A stretch of DNA of 64,000 bases from JAPLUA01 sp964625855 (GTDB lineage: Bacteria; Verrucomicrobiota; Verrucomicrobiia; Limisphaerales; UBA8199), in NCBI GenBank assembly GCA_964625855.1, contig CAZVFC010000036.1:26890-90889 (forward strand). Direction: 5' to 3'. Each line of letters begins with the position of its first letter. The stretch's first letter is position 1. Position numbers and translations under genes: made by a program. A model generated the notes under the pieces. It searched no databases, had not been told where the DNA came from, and worked only from the letters and a program-made list of their open reading frames with translations. Of the stretch, positions 6,371-13,358 are shown one piece after another.

Positions 6371-7567
6371 ATGAAAAATGAATTGGAAAGCAGGAGTCAG
6401 AGGTCGGAGGACGGAGGACCGAGGACGGGTGTGAAGAAGCAGAAAGCAGAAAACAGAAAGCAGGAACGGGACGAAGGGGGAAATGCTGACACGCTGAAAA
6501 CTGAAAGGCTGAAATCCGAAGCCGCCCGAGCAGCGACACGGCAGATCGCGAGCGGAGGGGTGGAGGGGCCGGCGACGGTGACGCACCGCGTGAAGCGCGG
6601 GGCGTTTGATCGGATGAAACGAATCTATGGGTTGCTGCAGGACGAAACGTATCCGAACTGTGGGAGCCTCGCGCGGGACTTCGAGGTATCGCACAAGACA
6701 GCGGCCCGGGACCTGGAATTCATGCGGGAGCGGTGGAACCTGCCGATCGGGTACGATGACCAGAGGTACGGCTTCTATTTCACTGAAAAGGTGGACCGGT
6801 TGCCGTGGGTGCCGGTGACCGAGGCGGAGCTGTTCGCGGTGTGCATTACCCAGAAGGCGCTGGAGCTGTACCACGGAATGCCTTTCCAGAAACCGCTGGA
6901 GCTGGCGTTCGCGAAGCTGACGCGGAGCCTGGATGACGAGGAGCGTTACACGCTGGAAAATCTGGACCTGGCGTTTTCATTCCGGCCGTTCGCGCCCGAG
7001 GACCCGGATTTGCGTCTGCTGGAGCTGTTGACGCGGGCGGTGGCGGATCGCCGGGCGCTCGAGTTTGCCTACCGCAAGCCGGGCGAGAAGCGGGCGGAGG
7101 TGCGGAAGGTGCGTCCGTATCACGTGATGGAGTACGAAGGGCGGATGTACCTGCTGGCGCACGATGTGGGGCGGGGGGCGGTGCGGACGTTCGTGCTTGG
7201 CCGGATGAGCGAGCCGGCTCTGACGGGCGAACGGTTCATGCGGCCGAAGGACTTTGACCCGAAAAAGCAGTTCGGGTCCGGGCTGGGGGTGATGACCGGC
7301 AAGGGGGATTACGAGGTGGAAATCGGGATGGATGCCTGGCTGACGGACATATTGCGCGGGCGGCGGCTGCATCCGAGCCAGGTGGTGGAGGAGGCGGGGG
7401 ACGGGGGTTCGCGGTTGCGGCTGCGGCTGAGTTGCCTGGAGGAGATCGAGCAGTACGTGCTGAGTTGGGGCGCACATGCCACCGTCGTGGGGCCGCAGGA
7501 GTTGCGGGAGCGGGTGGCGAGGACGGCAAGGGCGGTGGCGCAGAGGTACGGGGACGCTGGCATGTGA
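6371..7567 (+). CDS. WYL-domain transcriptional regulator
   Basis: 398 residues as drawn. The first ~55 codons are translated from a 7-bp periodic tract, giving a Lys/Glu/Arg-rich tail unlike any family member. The true protein starts near residues 65-80, where RMKRIYGLLQDETYPNCGSL followed by ARDFEVSHKTAARDLEFMRE forms the HTH_11/DeoR-like winged helix. A GTG within this stretch is an alternative start. The middle and C-terminus (about 170-390) form the WYL and WCX regions: RALEFAYRKPGE, VRPYHVMEYEGRMYLLAHD, then VVEEAGDGGSRLRLRLS. WYL proteins bind nucleotides or nucleic-acid ligands and often regulate defence or mobile loci. It is preceded directly by promoter box A and probably controls the cluster. 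Confidence 0.85.
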   Translation: MKNELESRSQRSEDGGPRTGVKKQKAENRKQERDEGGNADTLKTERLKSEAARAATRQIASGGVEGPATVTHRVKRGAFDRMKRIYGLLQDETYPNCGSLARDFEVSHKTAARDLEFMRERWNLPIGYDDQRYGFYFTEKVDRLPWVPVTEAELFAVCITQKALELYHGMPFQKPLELAFAKLTRSLDDEERYTLENLDLAFSFRPFAPEDPDLRLLELLTRAVADRRALEFAYRKPGEKRAEVRKVRPYHVMEYEGRMYLLAHDVGRGAVRTFVLGRMSEPALTGERFMRPKDFDPKKQFGSGLGVMTGKGDYEVEIGMDAWLTDILRGRRLHPSQVVEEAGDGGSRLRLRLSCLEEIEQYVLSWGAHATVVGPQELRERVARTARAVAQRYGDAGM

Positions 7568-7666
7568 AGTCCGAAGACCGAAGTCCGAAGTCCGAAGGCC
7601 GAAGACCGAAGACCGAAGACCGAAGACCGAAGGCCGAAGGCCGAAGGAAATCTGAAGGGGAACGAG
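7567..7666. repeat. 7-bp periodic tract, NNCCGAA type
   Basis: About 13 consecutive heptamers of the form GTCCGAA, GACCGAA or GGCCGAA follow the WYL stop codon, with variation confined mostly to the first two bases. It belongs to a family of degenerate heptamer tracts found at many gene boundaries in this window. Confidence 0.85.
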
Positions 7667-7704
7667 TGCCTTTACAGGAGGACACGAAGATAACGAAGCG
7701 GAAA

Positions 7705-7752
7705 AATCTTTGGGGGTACCCCCGTATTTGACCTACCCCCTGTGATAGGATG
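7705..7752 (+). promoter_or_regulatory. 48-bp conserved promoter/operator box (copy B)
   Basis: The same length and layout as copy A, ending 8 bp before the ATG at 7761. Its core GGGGGTACCCCC is a perfect 12-bp palindrome, which makes an operator reading more attractive. GTATTTGACC and TAGGATG are retained. Confidence 0.6.
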
Positions 7753-7760
7753 CTGGACAA

Positions 7761-8126
7761 ATGAACAGTATGACACAGAAAATGCTGAAAACTGAAATGC
7801 TGAAAACTGAAACCGGGAGTCGTAGGGCAGTGGTGGAAGCGCCGTATTGGTGGCGGGTGCTGCCCTGGGGGGAACGGGTCTTCCTTGTCGCCCTGGCGCG
7901 GATGCTGCGGGCCGCCCGGGAAAGTGAGCATCCGGGGGTGAAGCAGGCGGCGGCGAAATGGGAGCGCAGCCTGGGGTGTTTCATCAAGGTTCGGCTGATG
8001 CATGAGGCACGCCGGTGCCGGCTCGCATGCGGCGGGGGCGCCGGGACTCGATGTGCAGCACAAACACTGAAAGCCGCAAGCGAGAGACCTTTGCGCGGAG
8101 AGAAGGGAAGGGGCGCAAAGCTATGA
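7761..8126 (+). CDS. Unknown small protein of the WYL-linked cluster
   Basis: 121 residues starting MNSMTQKMLKTEMLKTETGS. The MLKTE repeats come from a 7-bp periodic DNA tract inside the first 25 codons. The plausible folded core is PYWWRVLPWGERVFLVALAR followed by MLRAARESEHPGVKQAAAKW, an amphipathic helical segment. The remainder is Arg/Cys-rich and may be poorly structured. It begins right after promoter box B and ends in an ATGA overlap with the next gene, so the pair is translationally coupled. I recognise no family. Confidence 0.45.
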   Translation: MNSMTQKMLKTEMLKTETGSRRAVVEAPYWWRVLPWGERVFLVALARMLRAARESEHPGVKQAAAKWERSLGCFIKVRLMHEARRCRLACGGGAGTRCAAQTLKAASERPLRGEKGRGAKL

Positions 8127-8359
8127 GAGTGAGGTTTTACGAGTTGGCGGTTGGCGCTCCTTTCATCTGGCGCGGGCAGCGGTATCAGAAGACCGCGATG
8201 AGCATGGCGCAGGACGAACAGCGCTTTGGAAGCGTGTTCCTCGGCGAGACTGAGGTCGCCTCGGACGGGCCGCTCTTGCCGGCTGAAGAGGTGGCGATGT
8301 GGAAGCCGGAACGTGGGCACTGGGCGGCCGTGATTGAAGGGCTTGGGGAAAAAAGCTGA
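8123..8359 (+). CDS. Unknown 78-residue beta-rich protein, coupled to the gene before
   Basis: MRVRFYELAVGAPFIWRGQR is followed by YQKTAMSMAQDEQR, GSVFLGETEV and LLPAEEVAMW. The pattern (short strand, F-x-W-RG-x-R-Y-x-K, then a D-E-x-x-x-G-x-V-F-x-G-x-T-E-V strand) recalls small single-domain proteins found in mobile or phage-like clusters. No catalytic motif is visible. The start codon overlaps the stop of the 7761 gene (ATGA), a strong sign of co-expression. A degenerate 7-bp periodic tract (GAAATCT, GAAAACT) follows the stop. Confidence 0.5.
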   Translation: MRVRFYELAVGAPFIWRGQRYQKTAMSMAQDEQRFGSVFLGETEVASDGPLLPAEEVAMWKPERGHWAAVIEGLGEKS

Positions 8360-8428
8360 AATCTGAAAAGCTGAAAACTGAAATGGGAACTGGTTTAACC
8401 ACAGAGAACTCAAAGAGCGCAGAGGCAG

Positions 8429-8866
8429 CTACTTCATGCCCATCAGACGGGCAAAGGCAACCAGGTGCTGCTCCAAGTGGGGATTGAGAGGGCACTGGCT
8501 GTGCAGCCAGGCGAAAGCACGCTCGGTTTCCTGACTCAAATGAACCTGCGGAGGCTCCATAACGCGATGCTCGCTCACCTGCGCCTGGTTGACCCGGATG
8601 TCAACCAGGTCGGCGCCGCTGCCCGCGGCACTGCCGACGTAGCGGGCATCTATGCACCGGGCGGCGACCAGGTCCGCCTGGGCGTGGGGGTCGGCGGCGA
8701 AGACTTTGAGGATGGCGACGACGTTCTGGTCGGAGAGGTCGCGGGATTCGCCGCTCATGACCCGGCTGATGAAGCTGCGGGACAGGCCGCAGGCGCGGCC
8801 GAGGTCGCTTTGGTTCAGGCGGCGCTTTTCGGCCTGGCGCTGAAGCGAAATGCTGAAGTAACTCAT
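8429..8866 (-). CDS. XRE-family transcriptional repressor
   Basis: 145 residues. Residues ~8-60 form a Cro/CI helix-turn-helix: LQRQAEKRRLNQSDLGRACG followed by LSRSFISRVMSGESRDLSDQ, with NQSDLGRACGLSRSFISRVM as the HTH core. The C-terminal ~80 residues have no recognised domain. It is transcribed divergently from the 9148 gene, with 281 bp between the starts containing a GTGCA-N5-TGCAC inverted repeat. This is the classic geometry for a repressor controlling a divergent operon. Confidence 0.8.
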   Translation of the reverse strand: MSYFSISLQRQAEKRRLNQSDLGRACGLSRSFISRVMSGESRDLSDQNVVAILKVFAADPHAQADLVAARCIDARYVGSAAGSGADLVDIRVNQAQVSEHRVMEPPQVHLSQETERAFAWLHSQCPLNPHLEQHLVAFARLMGMK

Positions 8867-8904
8867 CGGTTAGTCGAGGACGGATGGTTGAGAGTTGAGG
8901 GCCC

Positions 8905-9014
8905 GTCGCAAAGGCGGAAATCTGGAAAGGACAGAGCCGAGTGCCGTAAACAGCGAAGGCGGGAAGACGCGAGGCCGGTCGCAAAGGCTGAAATCTGGAA
9001 ACGACAAAGCCGAG
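8905..9014. repeat. Two ~37-bp direct repeats upstream of the XRE gene
   Basis: Copies at 8905-8941 and 8978-9014 begin GTCGCAAAGGC and end AGCCGAG, with only a few mismatches. They lie in the XRE/9148 divergent intergenic region. They may be extra binding sites or duplication debris. Confidence 0.6.
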
Positions 9015-9057
9015 GTCCGGGAAGGCGATGGCAGCATAGATTTTTTTGCTCAGGGTG

Positions 9058-9072
9058 GTGCAGTATATGCAC
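9058..9072. promoter_or_regulatory. Candidate XRE operator
   Basis: GTGCA-GTATA-TGCAC is an inverted repeat with 5-bp arms and a 5-bp AT-rich spacer, a size typical of XRE dimer sites. It sits 76 bp upstream of the 9148 start in the divergent region, with a further GGTGCAAC half-site downstream. Confidence 0.4.
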
Positions 9073-9147
9073 AGGCGAAGGCGGTGCAACAGTATTGTGG
9101 CCTCGTGGCAGCGCGCGCGGTGGCTGGTGAGTCGGGTGGTTCGAGCG

Positions 9148-9825
9148 ATGAGCGCAACGGTCTCCACTGACTTTCTCTTGCAGGTTGCTCAGGCGACGCC
9201 GGAGCAACAGGCGGCCATCAGGCGCATTCTCGCGGGTGAGGCGTTGCCACAGCCACCCGCGACGACCGCCGGAACGGCAGAGTTGCCCCCCGCGAACCAG
9301 TTCGTCCGGCAGGGCAAGCTTTGGAAGGTCGTATTTAACGGCGGCGCGCCGTTCTACTTACCGGACATGCTCGGCGCCAGGTATTTGGACTACCTGCTGA
9401 GGCATCCGAACGAGCCGATCTCGGCGTTCGGCCTCGAGGTGGCCATTACGGCGGAGAAGGGGGAGGCGCGCTCGCGAAACACGGTCCAGCCCGAGAGCGA
9501 CTCGCGGGCGAAGCGTGAGTATCAGCGCGCGTTGCGACGGTCGCAGGCCAGGCGGGAAGCCGCTCAGGCCGCGGGAGACCGGGAGGAGGTTGAGCGCCTG
9601 GATTATGAGATTGGGTCGCTCCGGTCCGCACTCGGGGAAGGCCGCGGGGCGGACGACACGGGCGAGCGAGCGCGCAACAACGTGCGTCATGCGCTCGGTA
9701 AGCTCCGGGCGACACTCCGCATGGGAGGCCGGGAAGAAAAGGAGTTTGCGGCACATCTGCACGACAGCTTGAGCACGGGGTACGACTGCATGTACAGCCA
9801 GCCGGAGGGTCGAGTTTGGGGCTAA
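9148..9825 (+). CDS. Regulator-like protein with the SARP/AAA-associated C-terminal wHTH module
   Basis: 225 residues; the ATG at 9148 is chosen because upstream codons are operator-region DNA. Residues ~10-30 form a short helix (ATPEQQAAIRRILAGE). From ~50: LWKVVFNGGAPFYLPDMLGA, RYLDYLLRHPNEPISAFGLE, then a helical RALRRSQARREAAQAAGDRE, and ERARNNVRHALGKLRATLRM ending HLHDSLSTGYDCMYSQPEG. This order matches a module at the C-terminus of large AAA/SARP-like transcriptional regulators ('W.l.f.G..v.l.d..GlrYLa.LL..Pg', 'ERARvnVtrAIkaal.rI...p.LG.HL...i.TG..C.Y.P'). Here it stands alone. A DNA-binding or signal-relay role is inferred. Confidence 0.55.
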   Translation: MSATVSTDFLLQVAQATPEQQAAIRRILAGEALPQPPATTAGTAELPPANQFVRQGKLWKVVFNGGAPFYLPDMLGARYLDYLLRHPNEPISAFGLEVAITAEKGEARSRNTVQPESDSRAKREYQRALRRSQARREAAQAAGDREEVERLDYEIGSLRSALGEGRGADDTGERARNNVRHALGKLRATLRMGGREEKEFAAHLHDSLSTGYDCMYSQPEGRVWG

Positions 9826-9897
9826 GTCGCATGTATTCAGCAGGAGGGGAGCGCGCCCGCCCCGGGCGCAGTGGGTGGCGCCCTCGCCAGCCACATT

Positions 9898-9938
9898 TGG
9901 GCATCGAGAATGCCCAAATTGGGCATTCTCGATGCCCA
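9898..9938. promoter_or_regulatory. 41-bp perfect palindrome before the 9959 gene
   Basis: Two 20-bp arms, exact reverse complements around a single central base. Each arm itself contains TGGGCAT-N5-ATGCCCA, so the site can be read as two tandem operators or as one cruciform. It lies 73 bp after the 9148 gene and 21 bp before the 9959 start, so it may act as operator or attenuator. AGAAGG at 9941-9946 is a good ribosome binding site for the ATG at 9959. Confidence 0.65.
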
Positions 9939-9958
9939 CCAGAAGGATGAACACTGTT

Positions 9959-11416
9959 ATGACAACGAACATCACAAGCAACAATCGGAATCAGCCGGGC
10001 GGGGGTCAGTACATCCTGCGCCGGGAGTTGGACAACTGGCATCTCACCTTCGAGGGCCGCCAGGCCGTCTTCAAACATGAGCTCGGCGCGCTGTACACCG
10101 CCCACCTCCTCGTGCAAGCGCCGCGGCGGCAGATTCACGCGGTGCTGCTCGCCCTGGAGGCCAGGAAGAAGCTGGGCCAGCCTGCCGGGCCAGAGGAAGC
10201 GCTGGAGGAACGGTCTATGGGCCTGGGCGAGGCGGCGGCGGTCCGGGCGTTGTGGCTCCGCCAGCGGGACCTGGAACGGACCCTCGCAGACCGACTCGAA
10301 ATCGAGCCAGTGAAAGCCGAGGTGCAGCGCGAGCTGGAGGAGGTAACAGAGTATCTGCGCCAGAGTCCGTGGCTCAGCCGGCACGGCGCGGAGCGCAGCA
10401 CCCGGGCGGTGGCTTCGGCCATCAAGCGGTTCCACGGCCGTCTGGCCGGAGCGGTGGACTCGGAGGGCAAGGCCAACGACGTCTTGCGGGCATTTGCCGT
10501 GCATCTCCAGGAGTACTTGCTCGTGCCCTCGGGTCGAGGCGGTGCCTACGCCAAGGCGCAGGCAGTCGCTACGGTTCCCGGTTCCCTTATCTACCTCCCG
10601 CCACCACACGTGGTGTGGAATACCGACTGCGGAGTGCGTGCGGCGAATGCCGACACCCAATGTTCAACGCCCAGGGTCAGGCGTTCGAAGTCCAACACCA
10701 ACAGTTCCGAGCCGCGTCGCCTCACGGCCGTGGAGTACCTCTCCCGGTTCCTTTGCGTGGCGGTCGCTCTGGGACTGTTCGGCACCGGCTGTGCCAGCCG
10801 TCCACTCAAGGGCGGCAAGGCGGCTACGACGCGCCTGCCGGCGGGCGTCATCGAGCAAACCGTGGTGCAGGGGGAGAATGCCTCCCAGGCCACCAAGCAG
10901 GACCAGGAGACGGTCAAGGTGCGAAGCTACACGGTGCCGGCAGGGTCGCGGCTCGAGGAACCGCGCGTCGAGATGATCGCCCCGGGCATCCCGCTAACGA
11001 ACCTCCATGCCGTGGTGCTGAGCGCCCCGATGCCGGTGGTGGAACGCGAGGAGACACGCGCCCGGACGGAGTTGGGGGCGGCGCAGAAAGACACGGCCCG
11101 CGAGCTGGGCGCCCGGCTTTCGAGCCTTAAGGGGATCGTCTGGGTGGGCGTGGGGTTGTTCGTATTCGGCCTCGCATCATTAGTCTATCCGCCACTCAAG
11201 ATGGTCGTGGCGAGCGTGACGACCAGCGCGGCGCTGATGCTCGGGGGAGTGACGCTGATGGTCCTGCCCACCATGGTCGTCGGGAACGAGCTGTTGATCC
11301 TGGGCGTCGTGGCGCTGGCGGTCGGGGGCTGGTTCCTGGCGCATCGGCACGGGGAGCTTAGGGGAAGTCTAAAGTCCGATGTCCAAAGTCCAAAGTCGGG
11401 AGCCAGTGGTCAGTAG
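9959..11416 (+). CDS. Fusion-like protein: regulator module plus lipoprotein/membrane segment
   Basis: 485 residues; the ATG at 9959 is preferred over 9947 because of the ribosome binding site spacing. Residues ~15-210 repeat the architecture of the 9148 protein: WHLTFEGRQAVFKHELGALY, then a long helical region and IKRFHGRLAGAVDSEGKAND. From ~258: EYLSRFLCVAVALGLFGTGC, a typical lipoprotein signal with lipobox, a ~100-residue periplasmic stretch, and two or three transmembrane helices (IVWVGVGLFVFGLASLVYPP; VASVTTSAALMLGGVTLMVL; LLILGVVALAVGGWF). An in-frame GTG at 10730 could start the lipoprotein on its own. This is either a genuine fusion or two genes whose separating stop was lost. The terminal codons run into a 7-bp periodic tract. 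Confidence 0.5.
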   Translation: MTTNITSNNRNQPGGGQYILRRELDNWHLTFEGRQAVFKHELGALYTAHLLVQAPRRQIHAVLLALEARKKLGQPAGPEEALEERSMGLGEAAAVRALWLRQRDLERTLADRLEIEPVKAEVQRELEEVTEYLRQSPWLSRHGAERSTRAVASAIKRFHGRLAGAVDSEGKANDVLRAFAVHLQEYLLVPSGRGGAYAKAQAVATVPGSLIYLPPPHVVWNTDCGVRAANADTQCSTPRVRRSKSNTNSSEPRRLTAVEYLSRFLCVAVALGLFGTGCASRPLKGGKAATTRLPAGVIEQTVVQGENASQATKQDQETVKVRSYTVPAGSRLEEPRVEMIAPGIPLTNLHAVVLSAPMPVVEREETRARTELGAAQKDTARELGARLSSLKGIVWVGVGLFVFGLASLVYPPLKMVVASVTTSAALMLGGVTLMVLPTMVVGNELLILGVVALAVGGWFLAHRHGELRGSLKSDVQSPKSGASGQ

Positions 11417-11560
11417 GCAGTGAGGAAAAGCAGAAAGCAGAAAGCAGAGAGCAGAAATCGGCGGTCAGCGGTCAGTAGCCAGTATTCACGTTTCACGCAT
11501 CACGTTTCACGCATCACGCATCACGCCGCACTTCGTGAATGACCAATAGCCAATGACAAA
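11366..11560. repeat. Long 7-bp periodic tract (~190 bp) with changing unit
   Basis: The period of 7 is kept across at least four sub-blocks: AAGTCCA-type, AAGCAGA-type, GGTCAGC-type and CATCACG/TTTCACG-type, changing unit without losing phase. It spans the end of the 9959 gene and the upstream region of the 11598 gene. Confidence 0.85.
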
Positions 11561-11597
11561 TAGCAGAGCCCAAATCGTAAAGAGCAGCTCCCCCGAT

Positions 11598-11927
11598 ATG
11601 AACACGAATCTCAACTCTCCACTGCCCGCCGCTCGCAGCATTTCGGGCGAAGGGTGGGCCGCGATTGCCGGCGCGGTCGGGTCGGCCTTCCTTCTGGCGA
11701 AAAAGCTCCTCAGCCCCAAGCCGGCCAAGCCCGAACTCATGAGCCGGTCCGACTTCCTCGTTGAGATGCTGGACATCCGAGAGCGTCTGCACAGCAATCA
11801 CCTGGCACTGGTCGAGAAGCTCGATACGAACCACCGGGAGCTGTTGGCCGCGCTGGAGCGGCAGGGCACCCGAGTTAGCGCCCTGGAAGCGGGCTGGGCC
11901 CGTCTAGACGAGCGCACGAGGAAATGA
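11598..11927 (+). CDS. Membrane-anchored coiled-coil protein
   Basis: 109 residues from the ATG at 11598; an in-frame ATG at 11553 lies in repeat-derived DNA and is less likely. A short N-terminus is followed by GEGWAAIAGAVGSAFLLAKK, one membrane helix. Then DFLVEMLDIRERLHSNHLAL, VEKLDTNHRELLAALERQGT and RVSALEAGWARLDERTRK form a continuous amphipathic coiled coil. The layout resembles small phage holin-associated or tail-accessory proteins, but no specific family is recognised. It is followed by another heptamer tract (11925-12000). Confidence 0.5.
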   Translation: MNTNLNSPLPAARSISGEGWAAIAGAVGSAFLLAKKLLSPKPAKPELMSRSDFLVEMLDIRERLHSNHLALVEKLDTNHRELLAALERQGTRVSALEAGWARLDERTRK

Positions 11928-12000
11928 AACCCGAAATCCGACATCCGAAATCCGAAGGAAGGCCGAAAACCGAAAACCCAAGAGCGAAGGCCGAAGGCGG
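11925..12000. repeat. 7-bp periodic tract, AATCCGA type
   Basis: Units AACCCGA, AATCCGA, CATCCGA, AATCCGA, then CCGAAAA and CCGAAGG variants, starting at the stop codon of the coiled-coil gene. No gene is visible from 12000 to 12165. Confidence 0.8.
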
Positions 12001-12165
12001 CCCGGGCTTGGTGCAGCGCTCAGTCGGCCCATTTGCCGGGACAAGCCGGTCCTCGGCGAAACCAATTTCGGCGCGCGCAGTTTCGTTGGTCCGCAGCGGC
12101 ATGCCGCTGGGGGATCACGCGCGCCGTTTCAGAACAACACAACAACAATAGAAAGAAATAGACAC

Positions 12166-12834
12166 ATGAAGATTAAAGACGTCCCGCAAGTCGGGAAACT
12201 TGGTTTAACCGTCACCTGGCCGGGTCGCTATGGCTTGATCCGGAGAGCCCTGGTGACACCCCGCAACCCTCGCACCGGCGCACAGCAGGTCATCCGGCAG
12301 AACCTGGCTACCCAGGCCGCCGCCTACGACCTGCTCACCGACGCCGAGCAAGAGGCGTGGATTGCCACCGCGGCACAGATCCAGAGCAAACCCACCCTGG
12401 GTCAGAGCGGCGCGCTCACTGGCCTGCAACTGTTCACCAAGGTGAACTGCGCTCTCCTGGCGATCGGCGGCACGCCGGTCACGGCGCCCCCCGCCCAGCC
12501 GCAGCTCCAGATCCTGCCGATTGACGGCCTGGAGATCACCAATGCGGCCGGAGTCATCACCCTCCGGCTGCACACCACCGACACGCCGCCGGACGGCACG
12601 ATGTTGCGTGGCTGCGCCCCGCAGAAGAGCGGTTGCCGGCGCGGTGAGAGCTACCGGCTGCTCGGCACCCTGGACAGCCCGGTGAGCAACTACATCACCA
12701 TCACGACTCCGTACACGACTCGGTTTGGTGTGCCCGCCGTGGGCAGCCGCGTGTTCGTGAGCGTGAACGCCAATGTCAATGGGTACGAAGGTATCCCGCA
12801 GGTGTTCTCCGCGCGCGTGCCGGCAGCGGCATAA
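12166..12834 (+). CDS. Phage-structural-like protein of unknown function
   Basis: 222 residues. N-terminal third: GRYGLIRRALVTPRNPRTGA, QQVIRQNLATQAAAYDLLTD, AEQEAWIATAAQI, then GQSGALTGLQLFTKVNCALL. This 'vtPrNPrT.aQ...R..la..a.aw..Lt..q..aW..aA......g.....tG..lF.k.N..L' layout is one I associate with uncharacterised virion or tail-cluster proteins in planctomycete and verrucomicrobial elements. The C-terminal half is beta-rich (ITLRLHTTD, YRLLGTLDSPVSNYITITTP, YGYEGIPQV-type). There is no signal peptide. It ends the cluster that starts with the WYL gene. Confidence 0.5.
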   Translation: MKIKDVPQVGKLGLTVTWPGRYGLIRRALVTPRNPRTGAQQVIRQNLATQAAAYDLLTDAEQEAWIATAAQIQSKPTLGQSGALTGLQLFTKVNCALLAIGGTPVTAPPAQPQLQILPIDGLEITNAAGVITLRLHTTDTPPDGTMLRGCAPQKSGCRRGESYRLLGTLDSPVSNYITITTPYTTRFGVPAVGSRVFVSVNANVNGYEGIPQVFSARVPAAA

Positions 12835-12892
12835 CCCCGGAGCGGTGAAATCGGGCCCTCTGGGCGGAGGTCCGCCTGGGGGGCCCCTCGGG

Positions 12893-12975
12893 TCGTCCTC
12901 GTCGTCGTCCTCGTAATCGTAATCGAAAACCAACGAGAAGAGACCGAGCAGGATCACGAGGACGACGACGATTTA
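12893..12975. repeat. Imperfect trinucleotide inverted tract
   Basis: A GTCGTCCTCGTCGTCGTCCT block is followed by TCGTAATCGTAATCG. After a short loop comes CACGAGGACGACGACGAT, the partial reverse complement of the first block. It lies just after the 12166 gene. It may form a stem or mark a slippage-prone boundary. Confidence 0.55.
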
Positions 12976-13034
12976 GCAAAGCCGCCGCTTAACCTATTAC
13001 CCCTGCAATTGTATGAAAATCAGTCCCCCTGCCG

Positions 13035-13358
13035 ATGAGAACGAGCGTCGCAGTGTTCAAGTCCGCCTCGAAAGCACGCTGCACCGAGCGAGCGGCGGCA
13101 AATGGCGTGTCTATATTGTTGCTGGCCGTTATGGCTGGTACGCTCGCGCTCTCCGGCTGCCCAACGACCGAAAGGGGCAGAGAGCCAGCAAAAGAGGGAG
13201 CAAAAGGGAGACAGAACTGGAACCATGAATGCCCGTTTGCGTCTGAAACTGCTCCTGGTGGGGTGCTGATCACTGGATCACTGACCACTGCCTCCGTCCT
13301 CTCGAGCCTTCTCTTGCCCTGTCGGCGCCGACTTGGCACACTGCGGCCAGATGCGTGA
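13035..13358 (+). CDS. Possible small lipoprotein (weak)
   Basis: 107 codons. The only supportive feature is a hydrophobic stretch ISILLLAVMAGTLALSGC that reads as a lipoprotein signal with lipobox LSGC, but 26 residues precede it. The sequence after the Cys is basic and low complexity, and the last third coincides with a GATCACTG-type periodic tract upstream of lpxK. No homologue is recognised, and a non-coding reading is as likely. Confidence 0.25.
   Translation: MRTSVAVFKSASKARCTERAAANGVSILLLAVMAGTLALSGCPTTERGREPAKEGAKGRQNWNHECPFASETAPGGVLITGSLTTASVLSSLLLPCRRRLGTLRPDA

Noticed and set aside
7567..7666. CRISPR array
   Set aside because: The repeats are contiguous 7-mers with no spacers and no cas genes nearby. 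The same holds for all heptamer tracts.
6371..12834. Complete prophage
   Set aside because: No integrase, terminase, portal, capsid or lysis gene is recognisable. Only one protein has a virion-like flavour.
12893..12975. Rho-independent terminator
   Set aside because: The stem is imperfect, built of trinucleotide repeats, and no T-run follows.
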